A DNA stretch of 64,000 nt, taken from Giardia muris (Eukaryota; Fornicata; Diplomonadida; Hexamitidae). The DNA is taken from the NCBI GenBank assembly GCA_006247105.1, contig CM016929.1, positions 434,001-498,000 on the forward strand, given 5' to 3'. Every line of letters starts with the position of its first letter. Position 1 is the first letter of the stretch. Below, one piece after another: positions 35,944 through 44,539 of this stretch. The translations under genes and the position numbers were made by a program. The notes beneath the pieces are model-generated. The model saw nothing but the letters and a program-made list of their open reading frames with translations, did no database searches and was not told the origin of the DNA.

Positions 35944-37827
35944 ATGTCTCGGGCAAGCAAGTCTAAGGGGTCGAAGGGGATCAGCTTGCACTTCGATTGG
36001 AACGTCCCCGTCTTCACGACGCTCCCGCAGACGGTCCGCCAGTTCGACGACGGGTCCACCCAGACCGTCGTCATTGTTCCCGCAGAGACCTCGCTGACCG
36101 GGTCTGTGACAGTCAGCAACCCCGGGGGAAAGCCCCTCGCGTATGAGAACATCGTCGTCGAGCTTCAGGGAGTGATCGAGACAACCGAGGATCCACCCTT
36201 CCGCAGCACCTTCTTTTCCGTCGCTCGCATCGTCAAGAATGCTGGCCAGCTTGCTTACCCCGAGATCTACGCCTTCGACTTCACTGGCCATCCTCTCCCT
36301 TGTGAGACGATCAACGCCCCGGATTCCTACTTCACGATCAAGTACTACCTCTCCTGTACTCTCAAAACCAAGTCCGGGCCTCTTTCCGGCGACCTCGAGT
36401 TCGCTTGCATTAAGTACTTGCCTCCTCCTCCCGAGGTCATGCCCATCCGCACCGAGGTCGGGGTAGAAGACAAGCTACAGCTTGAATTGGAGTTCAACAA
36501 TACCTTCCTCGACATCTCTTGCGACCTCCTCGTGGGGCGTGTCCACTTCGTCCACGTTGCTAAGAAGCTCGAGGAGATGGCGATCATCGTCCGTAGGCGT
36601 GAGCTCTACAAAAAGTCTCGCTCCTCGTCGGAATGGACCTGCTCCCCCTGGAGCGACATCTTCTATTGCGACATCATGGAGGGCTCCCCCACACGCGAGG
36701 AGGTCGTCCCGTTCCGTATCTACCTTGGACACCTCCCCCTCTCCCCCTCCTTCACTACTGAGATGGCGAAGATCGAGTACGTGGCGGTCCTGTCACTCAT
36801 CGATTCCGAAGGCAAGAGCTACTTCCGCTCCCAGGAGCTCAGCCTCTACCGCGGAATCCCAGATGGCGAGCGCGTTGCTGCGGAGCCGGCCAAAAACCTT
36901 ATTTCGCAACAGCAGCAACAACAGACAATCACAGGTCAGACCATACAGCCACCGATGGAGGCCTTGCCGATAGGAGCCTCGATGAACGCAGGAAACCCTG
37001 CCGATCCCCCATACCCTACTGGGCAGCCGGTCTCATACCAAGGTTACCCTCCCTATGGAACGTATACTCAGCCCCAACCGCAGCTACAGGTTCAACCACC
37101 GGTGGGTGGCCAGATGAACGCACCCCCTTATGGGCAATACCCTTCGGCCATCCCACCTTCTGGGGTGCAGTCTATGTTGCCGCAGCCGAGCAATCCCTAC
37201 GCACCCCCTGCTATGTCTACCGTTCCTCCCGCGAACGCAGCGGCCCCTATGGCCAGGCCTGGTTCAGAGGCATCCGCAGCTCCCTATGGTGGGTATCCTC
37301 CTGCTTCGACCACACCCACGGCTACCATGGCACCTCCTCCTACGGCTCCACCGGCGCCCATTCAACCGGTCCCTGCTACCGCTCCAGTGCCTGTCTCGGC
37401 CCCAGCCGTCAATACCGCTCCTACTCCCAATCAACCTTATCAGCCTCCTCCGGCAGTATCGGCGCCAGTGGCTGCACCCACGGCTCCTACAGCTCCTACA
37501 CCTGCACCGGCTCACGTGCAGCCCGGCACAAACCCTTATGCGACCTCGGGGACCGCGAATCCCTACGCCCGTCCAGCAGGATCGGGCCCAGCCGGATACA
37601 GCCCTCCAAAAGCAAATCCTTATGCCTCAACGAATCCGTATGCCTCGGGAGCGCAGGCGCAAGGCACGAATCCATACCAGCAGCCGAAACCCCAGGGAAA
37701 CCCATACGCGGCACCACCGGCCGGCGCCGCAAAACCGTCGCCAACGGCCAACCCATATGCGGCCGCAAACCCTTACTCGGGAGGGTATACTCAGCCTTCG
37801 CAGGCACCGAGCTACACTCAGTTCTAG
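35944..37827 (+). CDS. VPS26: Retromer subunit VPS26 with a long NPY-rich tail
   Basis: 627 residues. Residues 1-305 follow VPS26 (arrestin fold): TSLTGSVTVSNPGGKPLAYENIVV, TEVGVEDKLQLELEFNN, YCDIMEGSPTREEVVPFRIYL and KSYFRSQELSLYR. VPS26 joins VPS35/VPS29 in endosome-to-Golgi sorting. The remaining ~320 residues (from about 36860) are not part of the usual ~300-residue protein: Pro/Ala/Gln-rich and disordered, with nine NPY motifs, mostly NPYA, concentrated in the last 110 residues. The frame is intact and in phase across the join. It starts 12 nt after the small ORF. Confidence 0.9.
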   Translation: MSRASKSKGSKGISLHFDWNVPVFTTLPQTVRQFDDGSTQTVVIVPAETSLTGSVTVSNPGGKPLAYENIVVELQGVIETTEDPPFRSTFFSVARIVKNAGQLAYPEIYAFDFTGHPLPCETINAPDSYFTIKYYLSCTLKTKSGPLSGDLEFACIKYLPPPPEVMPIRTEVGVEDKLQLELEFNNTFLDISCDLLVGRVHFVHVAKKLEEMAIIVRRRELYKKSRSSSEWTCSPWSDIFYCDIMEGSPTREEVVPFRIYLGHLPLSPSFTTEMAKIEYVAVLSLIDSEGKSYFRSQELSLYRGIPDGERVAAEPAKNLISQQQQQQTITGQTIQPPMEALPIGASMNAGNPADPPYPTGQPVSYQGYPPYGTYTQPQPQLQVQPPVGGQMNAPPYGQYPSAIPPSGVQSMLPQPSNPYAPPAMSTVPPANAAAPMARPGSEASAAPYGGYPPASTTPTATMAPPPTAPPAPIQPVPATAPVPVSAPAVNTAPTPNQPYQPPPAVSAPVAAPTAPTAPTPAPAHVQPGTNPYATSGTANPYARPAGSGPAGYSPPKANPYASTNPYASGAQAQGTNPYQQPKPQGNPYAAPPAGAAKPSPTANPYAAANPYSGGYTQPSQAPSYTQF

Positions 37828-37865
37828 GCTACGGATTCGAGAGAGTGTGTGAACTCAAAATTTCG

Positions 37866-40547
37866 ATGCAGAATGAGGCAGAGCTCAACCGAGAACTAGA
37901 GCGCGTTCAGAAGGAGAACTTCAACCTGAAGATGCGGATCTTCTCGCTCGAGCAGGAGCTGGCTCCGGAGCGGGCGTCAGGACGAGATGCGGCGTTCGCC
38001 TCGGAGATCAGCACGGAGATTGAAAAGCGCGACCAGTTGCTTCTCAAGGCCCGCCATACAATCCAATCCCTGTCCTCGGATAACGAGACGCTCCGGCATC
38101 GGCTCCAGTCTGTCGAGAACCTTCTTTCTGAGACAGAGGCACAAGCCTTTGAGTGGAAGCAGCGTGTTGCCGCCTTCGACGCGGAGAACCACCTGAAGGG
38201 TCGCCAGGCCGAGTCGGCACAGAGTAACTTCCGTGCTGCGTGCCAACAGATTGAAGAACAGAAACAGAAATTAAAGCAGCAGCATTATCTGATCATCCAG
38301 CTTCAAAGGAAGCTAGATCCATCCCAGGTCGCCCCTCCGGCCGAGGTCGAGGATGACGCCCTTCTCGAGGATATTGGGATCCAGTGGAAGCGCTATGTTT
38401 CTGGCCTTGAGACCAGGCATACAGAGGCCCTCGAGGTTCTGAAGCGGGAACACCAGCAACAACTGGAACGCTTTCTAGCGAGCAAAAATGGCGAGGCGGA
38501 GGCGATCCAGCGTGAGTTTGGCCAGTTACAGGAGACGATCTTCGGGCTCCGCAACCATAATGAAGACTTGCACCGGACACTCGAGGACTTGAAGATTCAG
38601 GCCGAGCAGCACCAGCAGACCGCCGAGCACTTCAAGAAGGAGGCTTTGGAAAGGGCGTCCCAAATTCAACAGCTCCGTGCCGCCCTCATCGAGGCTGAGG
38701 ACGTCAAGACTCGCGCTCAGAGCCTTCAGAACGCCAACAGCTCGTTGAGTGACCAGCTTGCCGAGCTTACGGCGCGAGCCGAGCAGCTGATCCGCGACTC
38801 GACCGAGAAGGCCTCCGAGTTATCCAAACTTCAGACTCTCTATGTGGCGGCCGAGGCGCGTGCGAAGCAAGCAGACGCTCTTGAGCGCTCCCTTGAGCAG
38901 CAGAACGGGCGGGTGGTTGAACAAAGCCGTGATAACGCGCGGCTCACAGAGACCGTCAACGCGATGCTCCTCGACGTGCAGCATCTGAAGCTTCTCGCCG
39001 ACCAGCTCCCGGAGAAGGAGGAGACGGTGCGAGCTCAAGCAGCGACGATTGCCGACTTAAAGGCCCAGCTCTCGGACGGAGGGCGCGAGCTGGCAGCCCT
39101 TCGTGACCGCGTCTCTGATTACGCGGCTAAGGATGCCGCGCTCACCTCCCTTGGGAAGAAGCTCGAGCGCCGAGAGGCTGAGCTACAAGAGCTGCAGGCC
39201 GAGAACGCGGAACTGCCGACGTTGCGCGAGGCATACGAGCGGGCCACACACGAGAGCAAGAGGTTGCGGGCCGATGGGGCGCGTTTGGAGGCGGAGGTAC
39301 AGGATTTGCGTGCCGAGCTTGAACAGACGCGTGCCACTGCCATCGGGCAGCAGGAGGAGGCTACAGCCGCCTCACGGCAGCTTTCGACGCTGAAGGAGAA
39401 GAATAGAGGGCTGGAAGAACGGCTTCGTGCTAGAGATGCACAGATACAAGATTTAGACACTACCCTTGCAGCCTCAGAACGGGCTGCACGGCAAGCCACC
39501 GAACAAGTAACTGAGTTGACTTCCGAGCTTGCGGTGGCCAAGGCGGTCGCGGCCGAGTTAAAGGCGCAAGCTGCTGAGCTTGAGGCACAGAACGATAACC
39601 TCACTGCAGACCTGGAGGTGGCAAATACACGGCTTGAGAGCCGCTCGAAGGACATTGAGTTTGCGATCAGCGAGAAGAACTCATCAGAGAAGGCATTGGC
39701 GGAGTATCGGGAGAGTTTGAAGAGGCAGGAAGCCGAGTTCGAGACATTGATAACTGAGAAGAACGATCGAATTACTGCCCTAACGAAAGAACTCGATGCT
39801 TCTTCGCTAGCTCTTAGGGCATCCTGCAAGGCCGTGGAAGACATGGCCGTTCGGCTCCGTGTGAGTAGGCTTTCCGGCGTTAAGACTTCGAACGATATCG
39901 TGGCATTGACGTCTGCGGTCGTCCGGAAGTTTGAGGGGGCGCTTGCAGAACTGGACGACATCAATACACGGTTTACTGACGCACAGCTCCGAAGCGATCA
40001 GACCCGAGGAGAACTTGGGCGCCTTCGGAAGGAGCTGGACTACTGCGGGACCGAGATTGCGAGCCGAGACCAGAAGATCCGTGGGTATCTTGGGGAGGTC
40101 GATGCGCTTAACAAGACCATCGAGGGGCTTCGCCAGGAGGTCATCGTCGCCGAGAAGAACCTCAAGGAGGCCCTCGACCAGCGCTCGAAGCTGAAGACCT
40201 ACAATACCGAGTACAAGGACAAGATTGCTCGCCAGGACCTTCGGATAACTAGCCTTCAGGAGCGGATCCGGTCCCAGGAGGTGATGGTGGCTGAGCGCGT
40301 TAAGGAGATCGAGCAGAGCATGCAGCGGCAGGTCAAGACCTTCCTGGACGCGATGACCGACCACATCTCGCGAAGAGTCACCCCGGAGATCGCATTATCG
40401 GAGATAAAGCGCTTCGAGCTGATCTTCTTTGACCCGGAGGAGGCCTTACGCGCCGCCCAGCGGCCAGCCTTGCCTGTCGAAGGAGACCTTGCTGGGAATG
40501 ACTTCCTAGGCTCCAGTAATATTCGCACCTCCCGCGTCTATCATTGA
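37866..40547 (+). CDS. Long coiled-coil protein with N-terminal CM1-like (centrosomin) motif
   Basis: 893 residues. Residues ~4-30, ELNRELERVQKENFNLKMRI then FSLEQEL, match the CM1 motif (ENFNLKLRIYFLEE-type) of centrosomin, CDK5RAP2, Pcp1 and Mto1, which binds and activates gamma-tubulin complexes. Nearly all the rest is continuous coiled coil up to ~residue 860. The frame opens at a GTG; the first ATG is 37866 behind AAAATTTCG. By motif it is a candidate tether of gamma-tubulin complexes at basal bodies or spindle poles (inference). Confidence 0.75.
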   Translation: MQNEAELNRELERVQKENFNLKMRIFSLEQELAPERASGRDAAFASEISTEIEKRDQLLLKARHTIQSLSSDNETLRHRLQSVENLLSETEAQAFEWKQRVAAFDAENHLKGRQAESAQSNFRAACQQIEEQKQKLKQQHYLIIQLQRKLDPSQVAPPAEVEDDALLEDIGIQWKRYVSGLETRHTEALEVLKREHQQQLERFLASKNGEAEAIQREFGQLQETIFGLRNHNEDLHRTLEDLKIQAEQHQQTAEHFKKEALERASQIQQLRAALIEAEDVKTRAQSLQNANSSLSDQLAELTARAEQLIRDSTEKASELSKLQTLYVAAEARAKQADALERSLEQQNGRVVEQSRDNARLTETVNAMLLDVQHLKLLADQLPEKEETVRAQAATIADLKAQLSDGGRELAALRDRVSDYAAKDAALTSLGKKLERREAELQELQAENAELPTLREAYERATHESKRLRADGARLEAEVQDLRAELEQTRATAIGQQEEATAASRQLSTLKEKNRGLEERLRARDAQIQDLDTTLAASERAARQATEQVTELTSELAVAKAVAAELKAQAAELEAQNDNLTADLEVANTRLESRSKDIEFAISEKNSSEKALAEYRESLKRQEAEFETLITEKNDRITALTKELDASSLALRASCKAVEDMAVRLRVSRLSGVKTSNDIVALTSAVVRKFEGALAELDDINTRFTDAQLRSDQTRGELGRLRKELDYCGTEIASRDQKIRGYLGEVDALNKTIEGLRQEVIVAEKNLKEALDQRSKLKTYNTEYKDKIARQDLRITSLQERIRSQEVMVAERVKEIEQSMQRQVKTFLDAMTDHISRRVTPEIALSEIKRFELIFFDPEEALRAAQRPALPVEGDLAGNDFLGSSNIRTSRVYH

Positions 40548-40781
40548 TGTGAAGGCCGTCGTGCAGAGGCGATCCAACCCCGTGAAAATATGGGCCATAC
40601 GGACGATTTTAGGAACCCGGGGAGCACATTGAGGTTGGAATTAGGATGGGTGTGATCTATTGCATCATGTTGTCTTTCCGTTTGGTTCTTAGAGATGGTT
40701 GATCTGAGCCTGGGCCTTGATAGGTCTCATCCCTCTTGCTAAGATCGCAATAGTGAAGTGCAGTGATCATTTCTCTTGAAA

Positions 40782-41342
40782 ATGAGTTCGGCATTCTTTG
40801 GGTTGGTAGTCCCAAGCCGTCCGATCGATACGAACTTCCAATGCCTTAGCACCACCCACCTCCGCGCCGCCATCCCCGAGGTGACGAGCGTCTCACATTT
40901 AACCGTCTTCTCCATCATGCCTCCTACGCTCCAGCCAGGGTTCGTCTATGGGGTCTTCTTCCAGCAAGGATCCCTGGAACCCATATGCATTGGCGCCCTC
41001 TCCGCCCAGTGCTACTCCGTCACAACTTCATTGAGCCCATTCCTTGTAGATCGGAGTATCGATTACCAAGGCTTCGTCCACGTTCATATTATACCCCAGG
41101 CGGAGTACGAGGTACAGCGGGCACGGGCACGGGAGCGTTACGAGAGCACCGAGCAGAACCTCCAGCTGGCCCAGCAGCTAGCCGGGCGTCTTGCCGAGGA
41201 CCTTTTGCTCTACGCTTCGTCGTACGAGGGCGGGGACTCTGCCGGTGGCCAGTACGTCCCAGCCTCCGTACTTACACAGTGGGCATCGACATACGAGACC
41301 CGACTCAAATACTCTCGACGTCTCTGGGAGCATGTCAAATGA
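40782..41342 (+). CDS. Hikeshi/OPI10 homologue
   Basis: 186 residues. The N-terminus FFGLVVPSRPIDTNF and the HLTVFSIMPPTLQPGFVYGVFF block match the Hikeshi beta-sandwich (FGCLVAGR..., VVVFMLG...GSVYFS). The end YVPASVLTQWASTYETRLKY-x4-W matches its C-terminal helix (FIPANVVLKWY...). Hikeshi imports Hsp70 into the nucleus after heat stress. Usual length ~197. The frame opens at a TTG; the ATG at 40782 follows TTGAAA. The 234 bp before it contain nothing I recognise. Confidence 0.82.
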   Translation: MSSAFFGLVVPSRPIDTNFQCLSTTHLRAAIPEVTSVSHLTVFSIMPPTLQPGFVYGVFFQQGSLEPICIGALSAQCYSVTTSLSPFLVDRSIDYQGFVHVHIIPQAEYEVQRARARERYESTEQNLQLAQQLAGRLAEDLLLYASSYEGGDSAGGQYVPASVLTQWASTYETRLKYSRRLWEHVK

Positions 41343-41616
41343 GCCCTCCTATCCTTCCCTCCTACTCATCCTCCGCGATCCGTATTGCTCTAGGAACATG
41401 AAGATACTCTGCACCGTATCGATCGGAATGCATGGGCAAGGACAGCTAAAGTACTGAGTTGGATAGCCCATCCATCCGACTGTGGGACTCTAAGGGAGGG
41501 TGGAAACTGAGGCTTCTAGCTGAAGTACTGTAGATTGGGATGAAGGTGAATGAGGATCATTCAGGATATCTAGTACTGCATTGGTAAGTGTAGCCGAGAA
41601 CTGAGAACTCGAGATT
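41343..41616. other. Gap before the ankyrin fragment
   Basis: 274 bp without a supportable gene. A minus-strand stretch of ~40 codons includes CPCPC and ends near 41350; it is too short to call. It marks the left edge of the accessory island. Confidence 0.4.
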
Positions 41617-42159
41617 GTGAGAATAGACTTTGATGAAGTGAGGAATAATAGCACAACCGGTGAGACGGCCCTGATGTTGGCCACCCATAACGACCATACA
41701 GATTGTGCTAGACTCCCCCTTTCAGAACCAAAGAATGAGCTGTCCCAATCGAATCGGGAAGTCTCCTTCCTCAAACAACAACTCCAGAAGGCCAACAAAG
41801 AGAATGATATCCTCCACAAGCAGCTAGAGGACAGGGAACGACGAGACAAGGCTCAGATCGATCGGCTAACTGCGGAAATCGAGTCTCTCAAACAGCAGCT
41901 CGACAATGCCATCGATGAGTCCAAGAGGCATGCGAAGATGTGCGAGGACCTCCAGAAGGCCTCTGACCAGAAACAGGTCTTCATAGACCAGCTAGTCAAG
42001 GAGGCAGCCTCACTCAGACAGACCATGGTTCAGCAGAATACCTATCTCACCACCTTTCTGATCGAGGTGCTCAAGACCCACGGAACCCAGGAGCCAAGGA
42101 ACAGGGGTCCCATGCCCGCTGGCTCCCTCCCAGAGCCGGCCGTCAAGCGGGAGGTGTGA
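41617..42159 (+). pseudogene. Ankyrin/coiled-coil gene remnant lacking its 5' part
   Basis: The frame after an in-frame stop at 41602 codes for one partial ankyrin unit (TGETALMLATHNDHTDCARLPL) that runs straight into a coiled coil (ELSQSNREVSFLKQQLQKANKEND onwards, ~100 residues) and a Pro-rich end. There is no ATG at the start of the frame; the first is inside the ankyrin unit at 41674, giving 161 residues. Ankyrin-plus-coiled-coil proteins are common in Giardia, but with many repeats. It reads as the 3' remnant of such a gene. A short expressed gene from 41674 cannot be excluded. Confidence 0.55.
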
Positions 42160-42401
42160 TCGACCCCCAGGGGAAGCCTCCCGGACTCCCTGAGGACTCT
42201 TCCCCGGAGGACTGGACCCCCACAACCCTCCCCTCTCCCAGTGGAGGTATGGGACGAGGGTGCTCCTCCCCAGCTGTTCACACGTCCTTCGTCCGTCCTG
42301 GTGGAGCACGACTCCCAGGACTCGGGGAGTTGAGAGTGTCCAGCCAGGCACTCCACGCACTTCGTTGATATCGAAGACAGTGGGTGTAAGATATGAGAGT
42401 C

Positions 42402-43115
42402 CTAGAGGTACGCCTTGACAGTGCTCTCGACGGGAGTCCTGCAGAGCGGGCAGGTCTGGTTCATGATCCGCTCTGCACAATTGGAGCAGACGCAGAGGTG
42501 CTTGCAGGGCTGGAGAAGTGTGTCCTTCGGATTCGTGAGGCAGATGACACAGGTCATCCCATCTGGAAGGCTCCTGGACGAGGAGAGCTTCTTGACGCCT
42601 CTCCGGTTGGCTGCTCCAGGGGTCGGGGGAGGGATCCGTTCCGTGCCCTCATTCTCGAGGAGCTGACGGACTCGGGTGAAGTCTCCTCTCTCTGAACTGT
42701 TGTTCGCATGCCATTGAGCATTATGACCTTTGGAATCGGTCAGTCCTTGTTCATATGGGAGAAGGAGTTGGACGATCTCGGGGTGGTTCTCATGGGCTGC
42801 TATCATGAGAGCGGTCGTTCCGGGGGGAAAGTCAATCCATTCCTTCGTTGTCTGCTTCCCCGCCTCTGAGAGGAGGAGTCGAACACAGTCTGTTTGGCCA
42901 TTGAAGGCGGCCCTCATCAATGCAGTCCATCCCCAATTGTGCTGCATCCCAATCTCCTTCTCAAGTAGGGGGATGCAATTGGCGTGACCCCTCATTGCAG
43001 CCTTCATCAAGGCCGTCCAACCATCTTCGTCCCTCTTCCCCACTTCATTGAGGTTCCTTTTCACGCCCTCGAGATCGCCATCCATGGCCGCCTCCATCAA
43101 ATCCGTATCGAACAT
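42402..43115 (-). CDS. Short ankyrin-repeat protein with C-terminal RING finger
   Basis: 237 residues, intact: about five ankyrin units (1-145; DEDGWTALMKAAMRGHANC, NWGWTALMRAAFNGQTDC, GTTALMIAAHENH), the variant penultimate unit SKGHNAQWHA, a Pro/Arg linker and the RING CVICLTNPKDTLLQPCKH followed by CVCSNC and CPLC, ending STVKAYL. The smallest of the four family members here and the only one in the island with fragments. ATG behind CTCAAAA is a good initiator. The 242 bp between its stop and the neighbouring remnant hold nothing I recognise. Confidence 0.85.
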   Translation of the reverse strand: MFDTDLMEAAMDGDLEGVKRNLNEVGKRDEDGWTALMKAAMRGHANCIPLLEKEIGMQHNWGWTALMRAAFNGQTDCVRLLLSEAGKQTTKEWIDFPPGTTALMIAAHENHPEIVQLLLPYEQGLTDSKGHNAQWHANNSSERGDFTRVRQLLENEGTERIPPPTPGAANRRGVKKLSSSRSLPDGMTCVICLTNPKDTLLQPCKHLCVCSNCAERIMNQTCPLCRTPVESTVKAYL

Positions 43116-43124
43116 TTTTGAGAA

Positions 43125-44099
43125 TCAGGCATCCCCTTCACCAGCCTTCCACTGATGCTCCCCCTCCCCGCCCATCTGACACTCTGGGCATCCAACCACT
43201 ACCAACGACCTGCCCCGAGGACGGAAGGTCCACGGCTCTCCTCGGGGTGCTCGTTGAGGCCTCCTCGCCCCCACAAGCCGGCCTGATCGCATCCATAACT
43301 CCTGGAAGCCGTTGAGGCAGGTCGTGCAGACGTCCTTGCTATCTGGGCAGGATCCACAGTTGGGGAGGACGCACTTCGTGCAGACGACGGGAGAGGAGGA
43401 GGAAGAGTGGTGGCCCTCGAGGCACTCCGAGCAGCCACTGGAGTCGCACGTCTTGCAGCCGTCCTCGCAGGTGTCAGCATCGGTCACCAGGAGGCAGTGC
43501 TGGAGGGAGGACTGGATGCATTCTGACTTGTCCTGGTCCGGGAGGAAGCCCGTCCTGCACGCATTGCACTTGGGCTTGTTGGTGGCGGGGGAGGTGCAGG
43601 CCGCGCAGTTGGGAACCCCGTTCGTCTCGTCATCACAGGTGTAGAGGCCTGTTGGAGCATTCTTGCTCCCCTTCACGAAGATGCCTGCCGTAGTATCAGC
43701 CCTCTCTGAGCACTGCCCTTTGGTGGCCGTCTTGCAGAGAGCAGCGCCCTCGCCTCCACTGGCCTGGTTGTAGCACCCCCCGTAGAAGAGGAAGTAGGTC
43801 CCTGTGCATGCCGTGCAGACACCATTGGAACACGTGTTGCTCCCGACGGTCGAGCTGCACGTCCCGTCGATCGAGGCCTCGGTCGCGGTCGCGCACTCCT
43901 TGCAGACCTTCCCCAGCGTCCCGAGGTCAAGGCAGCTCCCCGTCTTGCAGTTAGTTGGGTCTGTCCCTTCCGTACACGAGAGGTCTCTCGCGTTCTTCAC
44001 CTCCATCGAGCCCTCGAGGACGTCGATCTCCGGTACTGCTCTCCCGGAGGAGCGGTCGATCGTCCCGAGTACTGCACTGGCTATGGCTGAAAGACTCAT
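43125..44099 (-). pseudogene. Variant surface protein (VSP)-type cysteine-rich fragment
   Basis: From about 44040 to 43304 the minus strand codes a VSP-like ectodomain: nine CXXC motifs (CKEC, CTAC, CAAC, CNAC, CKTC, CSEC, CTKC, CGSC, CTTC) and the GGCY signature in FYGGCYN. VSPs coat the Giardia trophozoite and are switched for antigenic variation. This copy lacks a convincing signal peptide at the start and lacks the C-terminal membrane helix and CRGKA tail; after NGFQEL the sequence becomes unrelated Arg/Gly-rich. It is therefore a non-functional, doubly truncated copy, possibly a recombination donor. The frame runs to 9 nt before the ankyrin-RING start. Confidence 0.75.
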
Positions 44100-44101
44100 T
44101 G

Positions 44102-44455
44102 ACCAAGCCGAACCCCTCAGGCATGACGGCCCTGATGCACGCAGTGGGGGGAGGACACGAGGAGTGCGTCGGCCTCCTCCTTCTGGAGAGGGACATGAAG
44201 GACAGGGAGGGCAGGACGGCAGAGGACGTCGCCAACGGCCTTCCCGACGGGGAGAGGGGGAGGATCACACCTCTCCTCAGAAGGAAGGTCCAGCTCCCCG
44301 ACCTTCCCGATGAGCTCTCGTCCTTCCAGCTTACGGGGAGGCTCGGAAGGGGGGCCTTCGGGACCGTCTTCTCCGCCTGGTCCGAGGAGCACGGGAACTG
44401 CGCCCTGAAGGTCGTCGAGCACAATCCTTCCGAAGGAATAGGAAAATTTGCTTGA
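44102..44455 (+). pseudogene. Ankyrin-kinase gene fragment
   Basis: A plus-strand frame codes an ankyrin unit (SGMTALMHAVGGGHEECVGL), a short linker and the start of a protein kinase N-lobe: LTGRLGRGAFGTVFSAW with the Gly loop GRGAFG, then CALKVVEH with the ATP-binding Lys. It stops about ten residues later, so helix C, the HRD and DFG motifs and the whole C-lobe are missing. The first ATG in the ankyrin unit is at 44123; upstream codons are antisense to the VSP fragment. In Giardia, NEK-type kinases are often fused to ankyrin repeats, usually kinase first; here the order is ankyrin then kinase. Confidence 0.7.
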
Positions 44456-44539
44456 GACGAATACTCCGATAGTAGCGTCATCGGGGTAATCTTGTCGCCA
44501 AGGTGAGCTCAAAGTGGTCATATGCTTCGAATGCTGTAA

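Noticed and set aside
37130..37852. 240-codon frame in another phase of the VPS26 tail
   Set aside because: Results from the low-complexity Pro-rich DNA; the VPS26 frame is continuous through it.
39119..39964. 281-codon Ser/Ala-rich minus frame opposite the CM1 protein
   Set aside because: Antisense of coiled-coil coding DNA, which commonly yields Ser/Leu-rich shadows.
41350..41470. Minus-strand CPCPC-containing peptide as a RING tail remnant
   Set aside because: Only about 40 codons after the first ATG with no other RING residues upstream; similarity to CPLC...KIFL ends is too slight.
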